The translations under genes were made by a program, and so were the position numbers. The notes beneath the pieces were generated by a model that was not told the DNA's origin, searched no databases, and was given only the letters and a program-made list of their open reading frames with translations. DNA of 64,000 bases from DAOLCO01 sp964612555 (GTDB lineage Bacteria; Bdellovibrionota_C; UBA2361; SZUA-149; DAOLCO01): positions 1-64,000 of the forward strand of contig CAZTBW010000004.1 in assembly GCA_964612555.1 (NCBI GenBank), given 5' to 3'. Below, in pieces: positions 44,388 to 52,996 of this stretch (position 1 is the first letter of the stretch; every line of letters begins with the position of its first letter).

Positions 44388-44417
44388 GAATATGCACCTG
44401 AAAAGAGATGCATATTC
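44388..44417 (-). promoter_or_regulatory. Hairpin in the rplO-secY spacer
   Basis: GAATATGCATC pairs with GGTGCATATTC (11 bp including G-U) around an 8-base loop, followed by TTTCTT on the minus strand. It lies 12 bases after the rplO stop in an otherwise unusually long spacer for this operon. It may be a weak attenuator or a processing site that lowers secY relative to ribosomal genes. Confidence 0.5.
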
Positions 44418-44428
44418 GACAAAAGAGA

Positions 44429-44911
44429 TCAGGATACAAGCTGTATAACACCACCAGCTTTCTCAACGGACTCACGAGCACCCTTGCTGATAGCATGTAC
44501 TTCAAGGGTAACCTTTTTATTAAGCGCTTCATTACCAAGCACTTTTACTCGTGGTGCCCCTGATTTGAGGAGTCCTCTTGATTTTAGTACTTCAAGAGAA
44601 ATAACCCCATCCTGAATTTCTTCCAATAGATCGTTTATTTTGGAAATAGAAAGGATGCTATAAACATTTTCGCCCATCACTTTCTTTCGAGAAGTAAACC
44701 CAACCTTTGGCAGTCTCCTGTGTAAAGACATCTGCCCGCCTTCAAATCCCGGAGTAGATTTATAACCAGACCTCGCACGATGCCCCTTGTGTCCCTTACC
44801 ACAGGTCTTACCATTACCACTTCCTTCCCCAATACCAAGCCGCTTTCTTCTGTGCTTGGAACCCGGGGTTGGTGCAAGTGCACTTAAATTTAATTGCTTA
44901 TCTGTACTCAT
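44429..44911 (-). CDS. rplO: 50S ribosomal protein L15
   Basis: L15 binds 23S rRNA late in 50S assembly. The Gly-rich N-terminus (GIGEGSGNGKTCGKGHKGHR) and GFEGGQMSLHRRLPKVGF are diagnostic. 160 residues is slightly longer than usual. It lies 64 bases after rpmD. Confidence 0.97.
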   Translation of the reverse strand: MSTDKQLNLSALAPTPGSKHRRKRLGIGEGSGNGKTCGKGHKGHRARSGYKSTPGFEGGQMSLHRRLPKVGFTSRKKVMGENVYSILSISKINDLLEEIQDGVISLEVLKSRGLLKSGAPRVKVLGNEALNKKVTLEVHAISKGARESVEKAGGVIQLVS

Positions 44912-44975
44912 ACCTGCCTGCCAATAATCACTGATATTTTATTCTATCCAAATCAACTAACAAAAACACACCAAA

Positions 44976-45206
44976 TCAAGACTTGCTCACTTCTACCATA
45001 TGCCAGATCTTTCTGAGCTTACCACATAGAGAAGAATTAACTTTCTGAGTTGTCTCGTGACCGATTCTTCCCAAACCCATAGTCTTAAGCGTTGCACGCT
45101 GATCTTTCGGGCGACCAACGTCACTACGTATTTGCCGTATCACTATCGTATCACCATCTTTAACATTTATTGGTGAAATGGTTTTAGTATTAGTTTTACT
45201 CGCCAT
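44976..45206 (-). CDS. rpmD: 50S ribosomal protein L30
   Basis: The protein has 76 residues with the L30 core IRQIRSDVGRPKDQRATLK and LGRIGHETT. An N-terminal segment of about 20 residues before the core is longer than the usual ~60-residue protein. It begins 3 bases after rpsE. Confidence 0.95.
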   Translation of the reverse strand: MASKTNTKTISPINVKDGDTIVIRQIRSDVGRPKDQRATLKTMGLGRIGHETTQKVNSSLCGKLRKIWHMVEVSKS

Positions 45207-45209
45207 AAT

Positions 45210-45755
45210 CTACGCTCCAAATACCTGATAATTCAATTCGTCAAGCGTCTTGCCCCTTGCATGAGACAAAGAGGATGGGTCTTCAAGCTGCAACAAACCA
45301 TCAAGTACCGCAGACAATACGTTATGCGGATTCTGTGAACCAAGACTCTTGGTGAGAATATCAGAGATACCCACCGCATCAAGAACACTTCTCACCACAC
45401 TACCCGCAATAACTCCCGTACCAGGACTTGCAGGCTTAAGAAGCACTTTTGCAGCACCGGACACACCAAGCACTTCATACGGTATGGTAGCTCCCATAAG
45501 CGGAACACTTACCAGAGATTTCCTTGCGCCATCACCGGCTTTTCTTATCGCATCAGGCACTTCATTTGCTTTTCCAAGACCATACCCAACATGACCCTGT
45601 CCATCACCCACCACAACCAGAGCACTGAAACTGAAACGACGTCCACCCTTAACTACCTTGGCAACTCTGCTGATAGAAACAACTTTTTCAGTAAGCTCAC
45701 CTACTTCCTGCTGAGCAACTTTTCTCCCCTGCGGTCTTGGATATTTTGCACCCAT
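45210..45755 (-). CDS. rpsE: 30S ribosomal protein S5
   Basis: S5 is involved in decoding fidelity. The double-stranded RNA-binding-like N-domain (RVAKVVKGGRRFSFSALVVV; GHVGYGLGKANEVPDAIRKA) and the C-domain (GTGVIAGSVVRSVLDAVGI) are present; 181 residues. It lies between rplR and rpmD. Confidence 0.98.
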   Translation of the reverse strand: MGAKYPRPQGRKVAQQEVGELTEKVVSISRVAKVVKGGRRFSFSALVVVGDGQGHVGYGLGKANEVPDAIRKAGDGARKSLVSVPLMGATIPYEVLGVSGAAKVLLKPASPGTGVIAGSVVRSVLDAVGISDILTKSLGSQNPHNVLSAVLDGLLQLEDPSSLSHARGKTLDELNYQVFGA

Positions 45756-45825
45756 AACTCTCTATACCCTGTTTTTACTTCCTGATTACTATACTAACTG
45801 TCTCTATACTATTTAAAATATAAAA

Positions 45826-46203
45826 CTAAAATCTAAGACCACCCTCTCTTGCACCGTCAGCAACCGCGGCAACCCGACCGTGATAGACGTACCCATTCCT
45901 GTCAAACACTACCGACTCGATCTTGTTATCCTTTGCAAGCTTTGCAATTTCTTTTCCAAGCAGCTTTGCTCCTTCAACAGAACCTCTTCCGGCAGAAGTA
46001 CCGCTCTCACCTGTGAGATCAAGAGTTCTGGTAGAAGCAGAACCAATCACTTTTCCACTGTCATCAGAGATCAACTGCGCATAGGTGTACTTAAGACTTT
46101 TATAAACACATAAACGCGGCTTGGAATCCACCCCTACTACCGATCTTCGTACACGTTTCTGCCTTTTAAGTCTGGACTCGTGTTTCTTTTTTATAATACT
46201 CAT
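45826..46203 (-). CDS. rplR: 50S ribosomal protein L18
   Basis: L18 carries 5S rRNA to the large subunit. The ATG at 46203 (MSIIKKKHESRLKRQ) is chosen because AGGGTG lies at proper distance; a longer frame from 46224 would add seven residues not seen in the family. RPRL-type N-terminus and the C-terminal VVFDRNGYVYHGRVAAVAD motif are typical. Confidence 0.97.
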   Translation of the reverse strand: MSIIKKKHESRLKRQKRVRRSVVGVDSKPRLCVYKSLKYTYAQLISDDSGKVIGSASTRTLDLTGESGTSAGRGSVEGAKLLGKEIAKLAKDNKIESVVFDRNGYVYHGRVAAVADGAREGGLRF

Positions 46204-46262
46204 ATCTACACCCTGGTGTTTCAAAAACTACGCTTCACTCAAACAAAGCGCCCTGTTACATA

Positions 46263-46811
46263 TTATTTCTTACCTGACTTACCCGCTTTTAGCTTCACCA
46301 CTTCATCCTTGTACCTTACCCCTTTACCCTTGTACGGCTCAGGAGGTCTAAGGGAACGTATCTGGGCAGCCACCTGACCAACCAACTGTCTGTCAGCAGA
46401 CTCAAGTCGTATAAAAACATCCCGTCCCTCTTTCACCACTGATGCTTTCACCGCATCAGGCACCGCATAATCAATCGGATGAGAATATCCAAGAGAGAGG
46501 GTAATGTTCTTCCCACTCTGCTCAGCCCGATACCCGGTACCGACAAGAGAAAGCTCCTTCACAAACCCCTCAGAAACACCCTTTACCATGTTTGCGGTAA
46601 GTGCCCGCTCCATACCATGAAAAGCGTTCGACTTTGTATCTTCAGCTAATGGCGAAAGATAAATCTTGCCGTCTTCCATCTTTATCTGAATTTCCGGACG
46701 AAGCTCTCTCTCAAGCTTCCCCTTAGGTCCTTCCACCTTTAAGAGCTGCCCTGCAATATAAGCAGTAACCCCTTTTGGTACATCGATTGGCTGTTTACCT
46801 ACTCTTGACAT
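46263..46811 (-). CDS. rplF: 50S ribosomal protein L6
   Basis: L6 lies near the factor-binding site. MSRVGKQPIDVPKGV at the N-terminus and the C-terminal QVAAQIRSLRPPEPYKGKG motif are diagnostic; 182 residues. It lies between rpsH and rplR. Confidence 0.98.
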   Translation of the reverse strand: MSRVGKQPIDVPKGVTAYIAGQLLKVEGPKGKLERELRPEIQIKMEDGKIYLSPLAEDTKSNAFHGMERALTANMVKGVSEGFVKELSLVGTGYRAEQSGKNITLSLGYSHPIDYAVPDAVKASVVKEGRDVFIRLESADRQLVGQVAAQIRSLRPPEPYKGKGVRYKDEVVKLKAGKSGKK

Positions 46812-46863
46812 ACTGATTACCTATTTCTTAACTAAAAAATCAAACCACAAACTAAAAATCAAA

Positions 46864-47262
46864 CTAATATACGGAGCACACAAGCTCACCGCCTACCCCT
46901 TCTTTTCTTGCCTCACGATCACTGAGCATCCCTTTTGAAGTAGAAACTATCACCACACCAAGACCTCCACGGATACGAGGAATCTCCTCACATCGTACAT
47001 ACTGTCTCTTTCCCGGAGAGCTTATTCTCTCAATACCTCTAATGACAGGCTTACCTCTTTGATCATACTTCAGAGAAGCACGCAGAATCGGCTTGTTATT
47101 ATCATCGGTATCCGAAACCACTCGCGCCAGAAAGCCTTCAGCTTCAAGCAGCTTAAGTATTCGCTCCTTTGATCTGGACGCAGGCACGGTCACCACCGGA
47201 TGCCCAACCCTTTGAGCATTTCTGATTCTTGTTAGTAAGTCAGCAATTTGATCAGTAACCAC
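46864..47262 (-). CDS. rpsH: 30S ribosomal protein S8
   Basis: S8 is a core 16S rRNA-binding protein and the spc-operon repressor in E. coli. The N-terminal DQIADLLTRIRNAQRVGH and C-terminal GVVIVSTSKGMLSDREARK are typical; 132 residues. Only 37 bases separate it from rplE, so rpsN, normally between them, is absent. Confidence 0.98.
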   Translation of the reverse strand: MVTDQIADLLTRIRNAQRVGHPVVTVPASRSKERILKLLEAEGFLARVVSDTDDNNKPILRASLKYDQRGKPVIRGIERISSPGKRQYVRCEEIPRIRGGLGVVIVSTSKGMLSDREARKEGVGGELVCSVY

Positions 47263-47299
47263 AAATACCTCGTATTAATTCCTTAACCAGTTTATTCCA

Positions 47300-47854
47300 C
47301 TACTGCACGTTCTGTTTTTTTCTAAAAGGAAATCCCATCTCTTCAAGTAGAGCTTTCCCCTCTTCATCCGTCTTTGCAGAAGTAACAAAAGTCACACTTA
47401 ATCCCCTCAATTGAGTCTTTTCAAGATCAATCTCAGGAAAAATAATCTGTTCTGAAATACCCAACGAATAATTTCCATTTCCGTCAAAACTGTTCGCGGG
47501 GATACCTCTAAAGTCTCTAACCCGTGGAAGCGCAATAGTAATCAAGCGATCTACAAACTCGTACATACGCTTTTTTCTCAAAGTAACGCTCACTCCGATA
47601 GGAACTCCTTCACGAAGTTTGAAGTTTGCAATTGATTTTTTCGCTTTTCGAATTACGGGTTTCTGTCCGGAAATAGCCGTAAGGTCAGCCACCGCAGTGT
47701 CAATCAACTTTGGATTTACGGTTGCCGCTCCAAGACCCATGTTCAAAACCACTTTTTCAAGCTTGGGCACCTGAAAAGGATTTGAATAGGAAAACCTTTC
47801 CTTAAGCTTTCCCACAATTTCGTTCTTGTACATTTCTTGAAATCGAACTTCCAT
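47300..47854 (-). CDS. rplE: 50S ribosomal protein L5
   Basis: L5 binds 5S rRNA at the central protuberance. NPFQVPKLEKVVLNMGLGAA, GQKPVIRKAKKSIANFKLR and GISEQIIFPEI identify it; 184 residues. It lies between rplX and rpsH. Confidence 0.98.
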   Translation of the reverse strand: MEVRFQEMYKNEIVGKLKERFSYSNPFQVPKLEKVVLNMGLGAATVNPKLIDTAVADLTAISGQKPVIRKAKKSIANFKLREGVPIGVSVTLRKKRMYEFVDRLITIALPRVRDFRGIPANSFDGNGNYSLGISEQIIFPEIDLEKTQLRGLSVTFVTSAKTDEEGKALLEEMGFPFRKKQNVQ

Positions 47855-47894
47855 AATCGCCTCTTTTACGAATCAGCCTTAAATCAATGCTTCA

Positions 47895-48293
47895 CTAATC
47901 AATAGCTACAAATTTCTTATCCTCAGGATTAACAAAACCCCGAACTTTTTTTCCATCACCTTCAACTTGCACTTTCAAACGAAACGGTCTTTTGTGCGTC
48001 TCGCTGTAGTACATAACATTGGAGATCGCGATCGAACCTTCCTTCACCACAATACCACTTTCTTCCTGACTGTTGGATGCTCTCTTATGTCTTTTAATAA
48101 AGTTCAAGCCCTCAACAATCACACGACCCTTCTTGGGGAAAATCGATTTCAAGGTTCCCACCTGACCTTTCAGGGTCTTCCCTTTAATCTTGTTACCACC
48201 GGCAAGAATCATAACCCTGTCACCAACCTTAAGGTCAGTCTTGAAAGGCACTCTGTCTTTACTGATATTGGAACTTTCAACCAAAGCTTTCAT
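47895..48293 (-). CDS. rplX: 50S ribosomal protein L24
   Basis: L24 initiates 50S assembly. The KOW motif appears as KVGDRVMILAGGNKIKGKT, with the extended KGRVIVEGLNFIKRH and a C-terminal domain. At 132 residues it is longer than the usual ~105; the extra length is an N-terminal segment of about 20 residues. It starts 3 bases after rplN. Confidence 0.96.
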   Translation of the reverse strand: MKALVESSNISKDRVPFKTDLKVGDRVMILAGGNKIKGKTLKGQVGTLKSIFPKKGRVIVEGLNFIKRHKRASNSQEESGIVVKEGSIAISNVMYYSETHKRPFRLKVQVEGDGKKVRGFVNPEDKKFVAID

Positions 48294-48296
48294 TTG

Positions 48297-48665
48297 CTAT
48301 AGCACCTCCGGCGCAAGTGAAATAATTTTCATAAAGTCCTTACCCCGAAGCTCTCTGGCTACAGGTCCAAAAATTCTATTTCCAATCGGCTCTTTCTGGT
48401 TATTGAGAAGCACCGCTGAATTTGTGTCGAACCTGATAAGTGAACCATCAGGTCTTGCGATCTCCTTGGATGTTCTGACCACTACCGCCTTATGAACATC
48501 TCCCTTTTTAACTTTTGAGTTAGGCATAGCGTCCTTAATGGAAACAACGATCATATCACCAACACTTGCATACCTTCTCTTGGAACCACCAAGCACCTTA
48601 ATACACATAACCCGCTTCGCACCTGAGTTATCTGCAACGTCTAATATTGTCTGCTGCTGAATCAT
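48297..48665 (-). CDS. rplN: 50S ribosomal protein L14
   Basis: L14 lies at the subunit interface. MIQQQTILDVADNSGAKR and the C-terminal GPVARELRGKDFMKIISLAPEVL are diagnostic; 122 residues, exactly the family length. Confidence 0.98.
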   Translation of the reverse strand: MIQQQTILDVADNSGAKRVMCIKVLGGSKRRYASVGDMIVVSIKDAMPNSKVKKGDVHKAVVVRTSKEIARPDGSLIRFDTNSAVLLNNQKEPIGNRIFGPVARELRGKDFMKIISLAPEVL

Positions 48666-48715
48666 ACCGTCACCTTAAAAACTACTTGCCTCTAAAAACT
48701 AAAACACCGCCTAAA

Positions 48716-49006
48716 CTATACTGCACGCTCTACAATTTTCTGAAGTCTCCATCTCTTGTTCTTACTCAAAGGACGACTTTCCTTAATAAGAACCTTGTCA
48801 CCAATGTTGCACTCTTCATTCTCATCATGCGCCATAAACTTGGTAGTAGTCCTGACAAATTTCCCATACTCCGGGTGTTTCTTGTAGGTCTGCACCGCCA
48901 CCACTATGGATTTCTGCATTTTGTTACTTACTACAACCCCTTCCTGAACCTTTCTGTTCCCCCCGGGTGAGTTCTTTGATGATTCCTGTGCAGCTTCCTG
49001 TCCCAT
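48716..49006 (-). CDS. rpsQ: 30S ribosomal protein S17
   Basis: S17 is an early 16S rRNA 5'-domain binder. The OB-fold core KMQKSIVVAVQTYKKHPEYGK and GDKVLIKESRPLSKNKRW are present. An N-terminal Gln/Asn/Ser-rich extension of about 15 residues precedes it; 96 residues in all. Confidence 0.97.
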   Translation of the reverse strand: MGQEAAQESSKNSPGGNRKVQEGVVVSNKMQKSIVVAVQTYKKHPEYGKFVRTTTKFMAHDENEECNIGDKVLIKESRPLSKNKRWRLQKIVERAV

Positions 49007-49031
49007 ACTAATTTGTGCCTATATAAATAAA

Positions 49032-49250
49032 TTATCGCGCTATCGCTTCAGTAATAGCTTTTTCCTTAATAATTGTTTCGATTCTTGCGATCTTCTTCCT
49101 TAATTTTCCAATCCGGGAAGTATCAGGTATCTGATTAACCGACTTACGAAACCTGAGATTCAAAAGCTCCTTTTCCGCAGCACCTCTCTCCTCAAGAAGA
49201 TCTGAAGCATCCTTATCTCTCAAACTTTTTAATTCATCTCTGGATTTCAT
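49032..49250 (-). CDS. rpmC: 50S ribosomal protein L29
   Basis: This small helical protein of 72 residues lies near the exit tunnel. The L29 pattern KELLNLRFRKSVNQIPDTSR followed by IGKLRKKIARIETI is clear. It lies between rplP and rpsQ. Confidence 0.96.
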   Translation of the reverse strand: MKSRDELKSLRDKDASDLLEERGAAEKELLNLRFRKSVNQIPDTSRIGKLRKKIARIETIIKEKAITEAIAR

Positions 49251-49282
49251 ACGTTCCTCAACAATACCTTGCTATAAACTTA

Positions 49283-49711
49283 CTATAAAATAGTATTCTG
49301 ACGACGAGTAACCACTCTCGTCTTTACCGGTAACTTGGCTCCGGCAAGTGTGAGCGCTTCATGCGCAGTCTTCTCATCAACACCCTTGATCTCATAAATG
49401 ATTCTTCCCGCTCTCACCTCAGCAACCCACTTCTCAGGTGAACCCTTACCTTTACCCATACGAACCTCAGCAGGTTTCTTGGTAAGCGGTTTATCCGGAA
49501 ATACCCTTATCCAGATACGACCACCCCTTTTAAGGCGTCTGTTAATGGCAATACGAGCAGACTCAATCTGCCTGTTCGTAATCCACTCACCCTCAAGCGC
49601 CATCAGACCATAATCACCAAAGGCAACTCCCGTCCCTCTTGTTTCAACACCATACAGATGGTTAGCCTGTTTCATCTGTTTTCTATGTCTTACTCTTTTT
49701 GGTGATAACAT
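49283..49711 (-). CDS. rplP: 50S ribosomal protein L16
   Basis: L16 lies near the A-site tRNA. MLSPKRVRHRKQMK at the N-terminus, RIWIRVFPDKPLTKKPAEVR and MGKGKGSPEKWVAEV are diagnostic; 142 residues. Confidence 0.98.
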   Translation of the reverse strand: MLSPKRVRHRKQMKQANHLYGVETRGTGVAFGDYGLMALEGEWITNRQIESARIAINRRLKRGGRIWIRVFPDKPLTKKPAEVRMGKGKGSPEKWVAEVRAGRIIYEIKGVDEKTAHEALTLAGAKLPVKTRVVTRRQNTIL

Positions 49712-49771
49712 ATCCGCCTGCCTATACTATAACTAAACTACCATCACGTAATTCTTCTCTAACCAGACTGC

Positions 49772-50413
49772 CTACGCAGCATCCAGCTCCTCAGACTCTT
49801 CCCCAAGAAACACCCACACTTTCACTCCTATGATTCCATAGGTAGTAAGCGCTTCTGAAAAACCATAATGAATCTTTGCACGAAGAGTATGAAGCGGAAC
49901 CCGCCCATCTCTTGACCACTCAGTTCGGGCAATATCAGTTCCACCCAATCGACCCGCAACAGAAACCTTGATACCCTCGGCACCCATTCTCATTGCCTTT
50001 CCAATTGAATCTTTCATCGCACGACGAAACGCAACCCGCCTCACCAACTGATTTGCAATGTTCTCAGCAATAAGCTGAGCATCAATATCAGGCTTTCTTA
50101 TTTCAATCGGATTAATGGTAACATCACGACCCACGATCTTTTTAAGATCTGCTCTCAAATCTTCAATGTTCTTACCATCTCTCCCGATTAAAAGCCCCGG
50201 ACGAGCAGTTCGAATATTAATAGTAACCCTACTCGCAGCCCTCTTGATCTCGATATCAGATATACCCGCACCTGAAAGTTTCTTTAAAAGATACTTTCGC
50301 AACTCAAAATCCTGCTTAAGTTGCTCGGCATACCCCTTTCCTCGATACCATTTCGACTTCCAGGTTTCTGTAACTCCTAATCGAAACCCGTATGGATGAA
50401 CTTTCTGACCCAT
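49772..50413 (-). CDS. rpsC: 30S ribosomal protein S3
   Basis: S3 forms part of the mRNA entry pore helicase. MGQKVHPYGFRLG, the KH domain (PGLLIGRDGKNIEDLRADL) and the C-terminal GRLGGTDIARTEWSRDGRVP are present; 213 residues. Lies between rplV and rplP. Confidence 0.98.
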   Translation of the reverse strand: MGQKVHPYGFRLGVTETWKSKWYRGKGYAEQLKQDFELRKYLLKKLSGAGISDIEIKRAASRVTINIRTARPGLLIGRDGKNIEDLRADLKKIVGRDVTINPIEIRKPDIDAQLIAENIANQLVRRVAFRRAMKDSIGKAMRMGAEGIKVSVAGRLGGTDIARTEWSRDGRVPLHTLRAKIHYGFSEALTTYGIIGVKVWVFLGEESEELDAA

Positions 50414-50466
50414 TTAGTATATTCCTATTAACTTTATTAAACTGCCTTCTCTAAAAAATAAAAACC

Positions 50467-50829
50467 CTACGCCTCATCAAGCATAATGGTTATGTGACTT
50501 CTTCTTTTAATAATTGGGGAGGCTGAACCTCTCGCTCTTGGCATGGAACGCTTAAACCCGGGAGCTTCATTCACCCATGCCGATTTAACCATCAAATCAT
50601 CAACATCTATATCACTATGTTGTGACTGCGCGTTGGCAACAGCTGAAAGTAACAACTTCTCAACTATCGGTGCCGTCTTTTTGTCGCACGTAGCAAGCAA
50701 CTGAAGCGCGTCCGAAACAGACTTTCCACGAACCAAATCAATAACAAGACGTGCCTTCTGAGGAGAAACTTTGAAGTTTCTAAGAATCGCCTTTGAAACA
50801 CATCCATTTTGTAACTGCTGCTCTGCCAT
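50467..50829 (-). CDS. rplV: 50S ribosomal protein L22
   Basis: L22 lines the exit tunnel. KVSPQKARLVIDLVRGKSV and the C-terminal PRARGSASPIIKRRSHITIM (loop and end) are typical. At 120 residues it has normal length. The tunnel loop looks complete. Confidence 0.97.
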   Translation of the reverse strand: MAEQQLQNGCVSKAILRNFKVSPQKARLVIDLVRGKSVSDALQLLATCDKKTAPIVEKLLLSAVANAQSQHSDIDVDDLMVKSAWVNEAPGFKRSMPRARGSASPIIKRRSHITIMLDEA

Positions 50830-50840
50830 AAATCACCTAA

Positions 50841-51107
50841 TTATTTTCCACCACCTGCATGTTTGGTAAACAATCTGGTCGGAGCAAACTCACCAAGTTT
50901 GTGACCCACCATATTTTCACTAACAAATACCGGTAAAAACTTTTTGCCATTATGTACCGCAAAAGTAAGTCCAACCATTTCAGGAGTAACGGTAGAACGC
51001 CTTGACCATGTCTTAATGGGACCCTTGTGCGCCCCTTCTTTTGCTCTCTTTACCCACTTGAGCAAACTATTATCAACGAATGGACCCTTTTTAACTGAAC
51101 GAGGCAT
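50841..51107 (-). CDS. rpsS: 30S ribosomal protein S19
   Basis: S19 is a head protein contacting S13. MPRSVKKGPFVDNSLLKWV, KTWSRRSTVTPEMVG and GHKLGEFAPTRLF are diagnostic; 88 residues. It starts 9 bases after rplB. Confidence 0.98.
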   Translation of the reverse strand: MPRSVKKGPFVDNSLLKWVKRAKEGAHKGPIKTWSRRSTVTPEMVGLTFAVHNGKKFLPVFVSENMVGHKLGEFAPTRLFTKHAGGGK

Positions 51108-51116
51108 AACGCTATC

Positions 51117-51938
51117 CTATTTCCTTCTTCGAACAATAAACTTGGTAGTACGCTTGTTTTTTCTGGTTTTCTTACCCTTTGTAGGAGTTCCCCATGGGCT
51201 CACCGGATGTCTACCACCGGATGTTTTACCCTCACCACCACCATGCGGGTGATCTACCGGGTTCATCGCAACACCACGTACCTTTGGACGTTTTCCTCTC
51301 CAACGATTCACCCCGGCTTTACCAAGACTCACGTTTGCATGATCGGAATTACCAACGGTACCGATCGTCGCCATACAAGTAAGAAGAACCATTCTTTGCT
51401 CACCAGAGGGCATACGAAGCTGAGCATATTTCCCAATCTTCGCCATGAGCTGAGCAGCATTTCCCGCACTTCGTACAAGCTTCGCACCTCCTCCGGGACG
51501 GAGCTCGATATTGTGCAGAACCTCACCAACCGGAATATCAGAAAGCGCAAGCGCATTTCCCGGTTTAATCTCCGCACCAGGACCTGATGAAACCACCACA
51601 CCCACTTCAAGCCCCTGTGGAGAAATAATGTATCTCTTTTCACCGTCCGCGTACTGAAGAAGTGCAATTCGGGCACTTCGATTCGGGTCATATTCCACCC
51701 CTACCACACGAGCAGGTATTCCGAACTTCTCTCGTTTAAAATCAATTATTCGATACTTCTTCTTGTGACCCCCTCCACGACGACGAACCGTAATTCTTCC
51801 ATTCGCATTACGTCCATCAATCCTGTTTTTCTTAACAAGAAGCGACTTTTCGGGCGTAGATTTAGTAATATCACTGTTATCCAGTGCTATCTTCCCTCTC
51901 TGCCCAGGTGTCATGGGTCGATATTGCTTAAGTCCCAT
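51117..51938 (-). CDS. rplB: 50S ribosomal protein L2
   Basis: L2 is essential for subunit joining and peptidyl transfer. KQYRPMTPGQRGKIAL at the N-terminus, RLSR-type core (GVVVSSGPGAEIKPGNALAL) and the C-terminal VRGVAMNPVDHPHGGGEGK with the key His are present; 273 residues is standard. Confidence 0.98.
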   Translation of the reverse strand: MGLKQYRPMTPGQRGKIALDNSDITKSTPEKSLLVKKNRIDGRNANGRITVRRRGGGHKKKYRIIDFKREKFGIPARVVGVEYDPNRSARIALLQYADGEKRYIISPQGLEVGVVVSSGPGAEIKPGNALALSDIPVGEVLHNIELRPGGGAKLVRSAGNAAQLMAKIGKYAQLRMPSGEQRMVLLTCMATIGTVGNSDHANVSLGKAGVNRWRGKRPKVRGVAMNPVDHPHGGGEGKTSGGRHPVSPWGTPTKGKKTRKNKRTTKFIVRRRK

Positions 51939-51960
51939 AAAGTTATCTACCTACCGTAAA

Positions 51961-52266
51961 CTACAATCCTTCAATAATATCTAATGAATTACCCTCTTTA
52001 AGGGTAACGTATGCTTTTTTGTGCGCTCCTTTACTTGAAAGAAGTGAACCTCTTTTCTGCTTGCCCGCGCGAGGAGCCACAAGTGTCCTCACCTTTGCAA
52101 CCTTTACATCAAACACTTGCTCAACTGCGCTCTTGATTTCAATCTTGTTAGCTTTCGGGTGCACATTAAACACCATCGCAGAACCAGTGCTGCCAACCGT
52201 AGCAGACTTCTCGGTAACTCTCGGAGTCAACAAAATCTTATGCGCTCTGTCCTTGATACTTCCCAT
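51961..52266 (-). CDS. rplW: 50S ribosomal protein L23
   Basis: L23 sits at the tunnel exit and docks trigger factor and SRP. ILLTPRVTEKSATVGSTGS, VHPKANKIEIKSAVEQVFDV and the C-terminal KKAYVTLKEGNSLDII are typical; 101 residues. Confidence 0.97.
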   Translation of the reverse strand: MGSIKDRAHKILLTPRVTEKSATVGSTGSAMVFNVHPKANKIEIKSAVEQVFDVKVAKVRTLVAPRAGKQKRGSLLSSKGAHKKAYVTLKEGNSLDIIEGL

Positions 52267-52278
52267 AAATCCTCGCTT

Positions 52279-52917
52279 TTATCCTTCCATCCTGCTTTCG
52301 AATTCTTTAAGACCGGCTTCTGTAAAAAGTATATACTCGGAATTAACCACATCGTAGGTAGTAACTCCGTTTGCAGAAAGAGGCTTAACTCTATCAATGT
52401 TTCTGGTGCTTTTTATTCCGACAACATCATTCTCACCAACTACAAGAAGAGTCTTTTTCCCTTCAAGACCGATTTTTCCAAGTGTTGTTGCTGCCGCTTT
52501 TGTCTTTGGCTCACTAAAACCAAATTCAGTCAGAGCATAGCACTTTCCTTCGCTTACTCTGCTGGAGAGCGCACCACAAAGAACTTTCTTTTTAAGCTTC
52601 TTGTTTAAGGAGAACTCATAACTTCTTGGCTTTGGACCATGAGCAACTCCACCACCAACCCACACCGGGGAAGTGTTAGAACCGGAACGTGCCTTACCAA
52701 GCCCTTTCTGCCTCCATGGCTTCTTACCACCACCACTGGCTTCTGCACGGGTCTTCACCTTGTGAGTCCCCGCTCTCCACTTGGCACGCTGCCATCTGAT
52801 AACTTCATGGATAAGACCTGAACGAACACGCACCCCGAAAATCGACACATGCACAGGTCGGCTTCCCACTTCAGCACCGGAAGCATCAAACAATTTAATC
52901 TCAAGCTTTTCACTCAT
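52279..52917 (-). CDS. rplD: 50S ribosomal protein L4
   Basis: L4 lines the exit tunnel and represses the S10 operon in E. coli. The ATG at 52917 (MSEKLEIKLFDASG) is chosen because GGAG lies 6-7 bases upstream; a TTG ten codons earlier is less likely. The family motif GGGKKPWRQKGLGKARSGSN is present. 212 residues. Confidence 0.97.
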   Translation of the reverse strand: MSEKLEIKLFDASGAEVGSRPVHVSIFGVRVRSGLIHEVIRWQRAKWRAGTHKVKTRAEASGGGKKPWRQKGLGKARSGSNTSPVWVGGGVAHGPKPRSYEFSLNKKLKKKVLCGALSSRVSEGKCYALTEFGFSEPKTKAAATTLGKIGLEGKKTLLVVGENDVVGIKSTRNIDRVKPLSANGVTTYDVVNSEYILFTEAGLKEFESRMEG

Positions 52918-52996
52918 ACTAAACTCCATTCCACATACCTCACGCAAAAAAACTGTCTGCTGAGGGACTTATGAGACAACTCCAAAACTTACGTTC

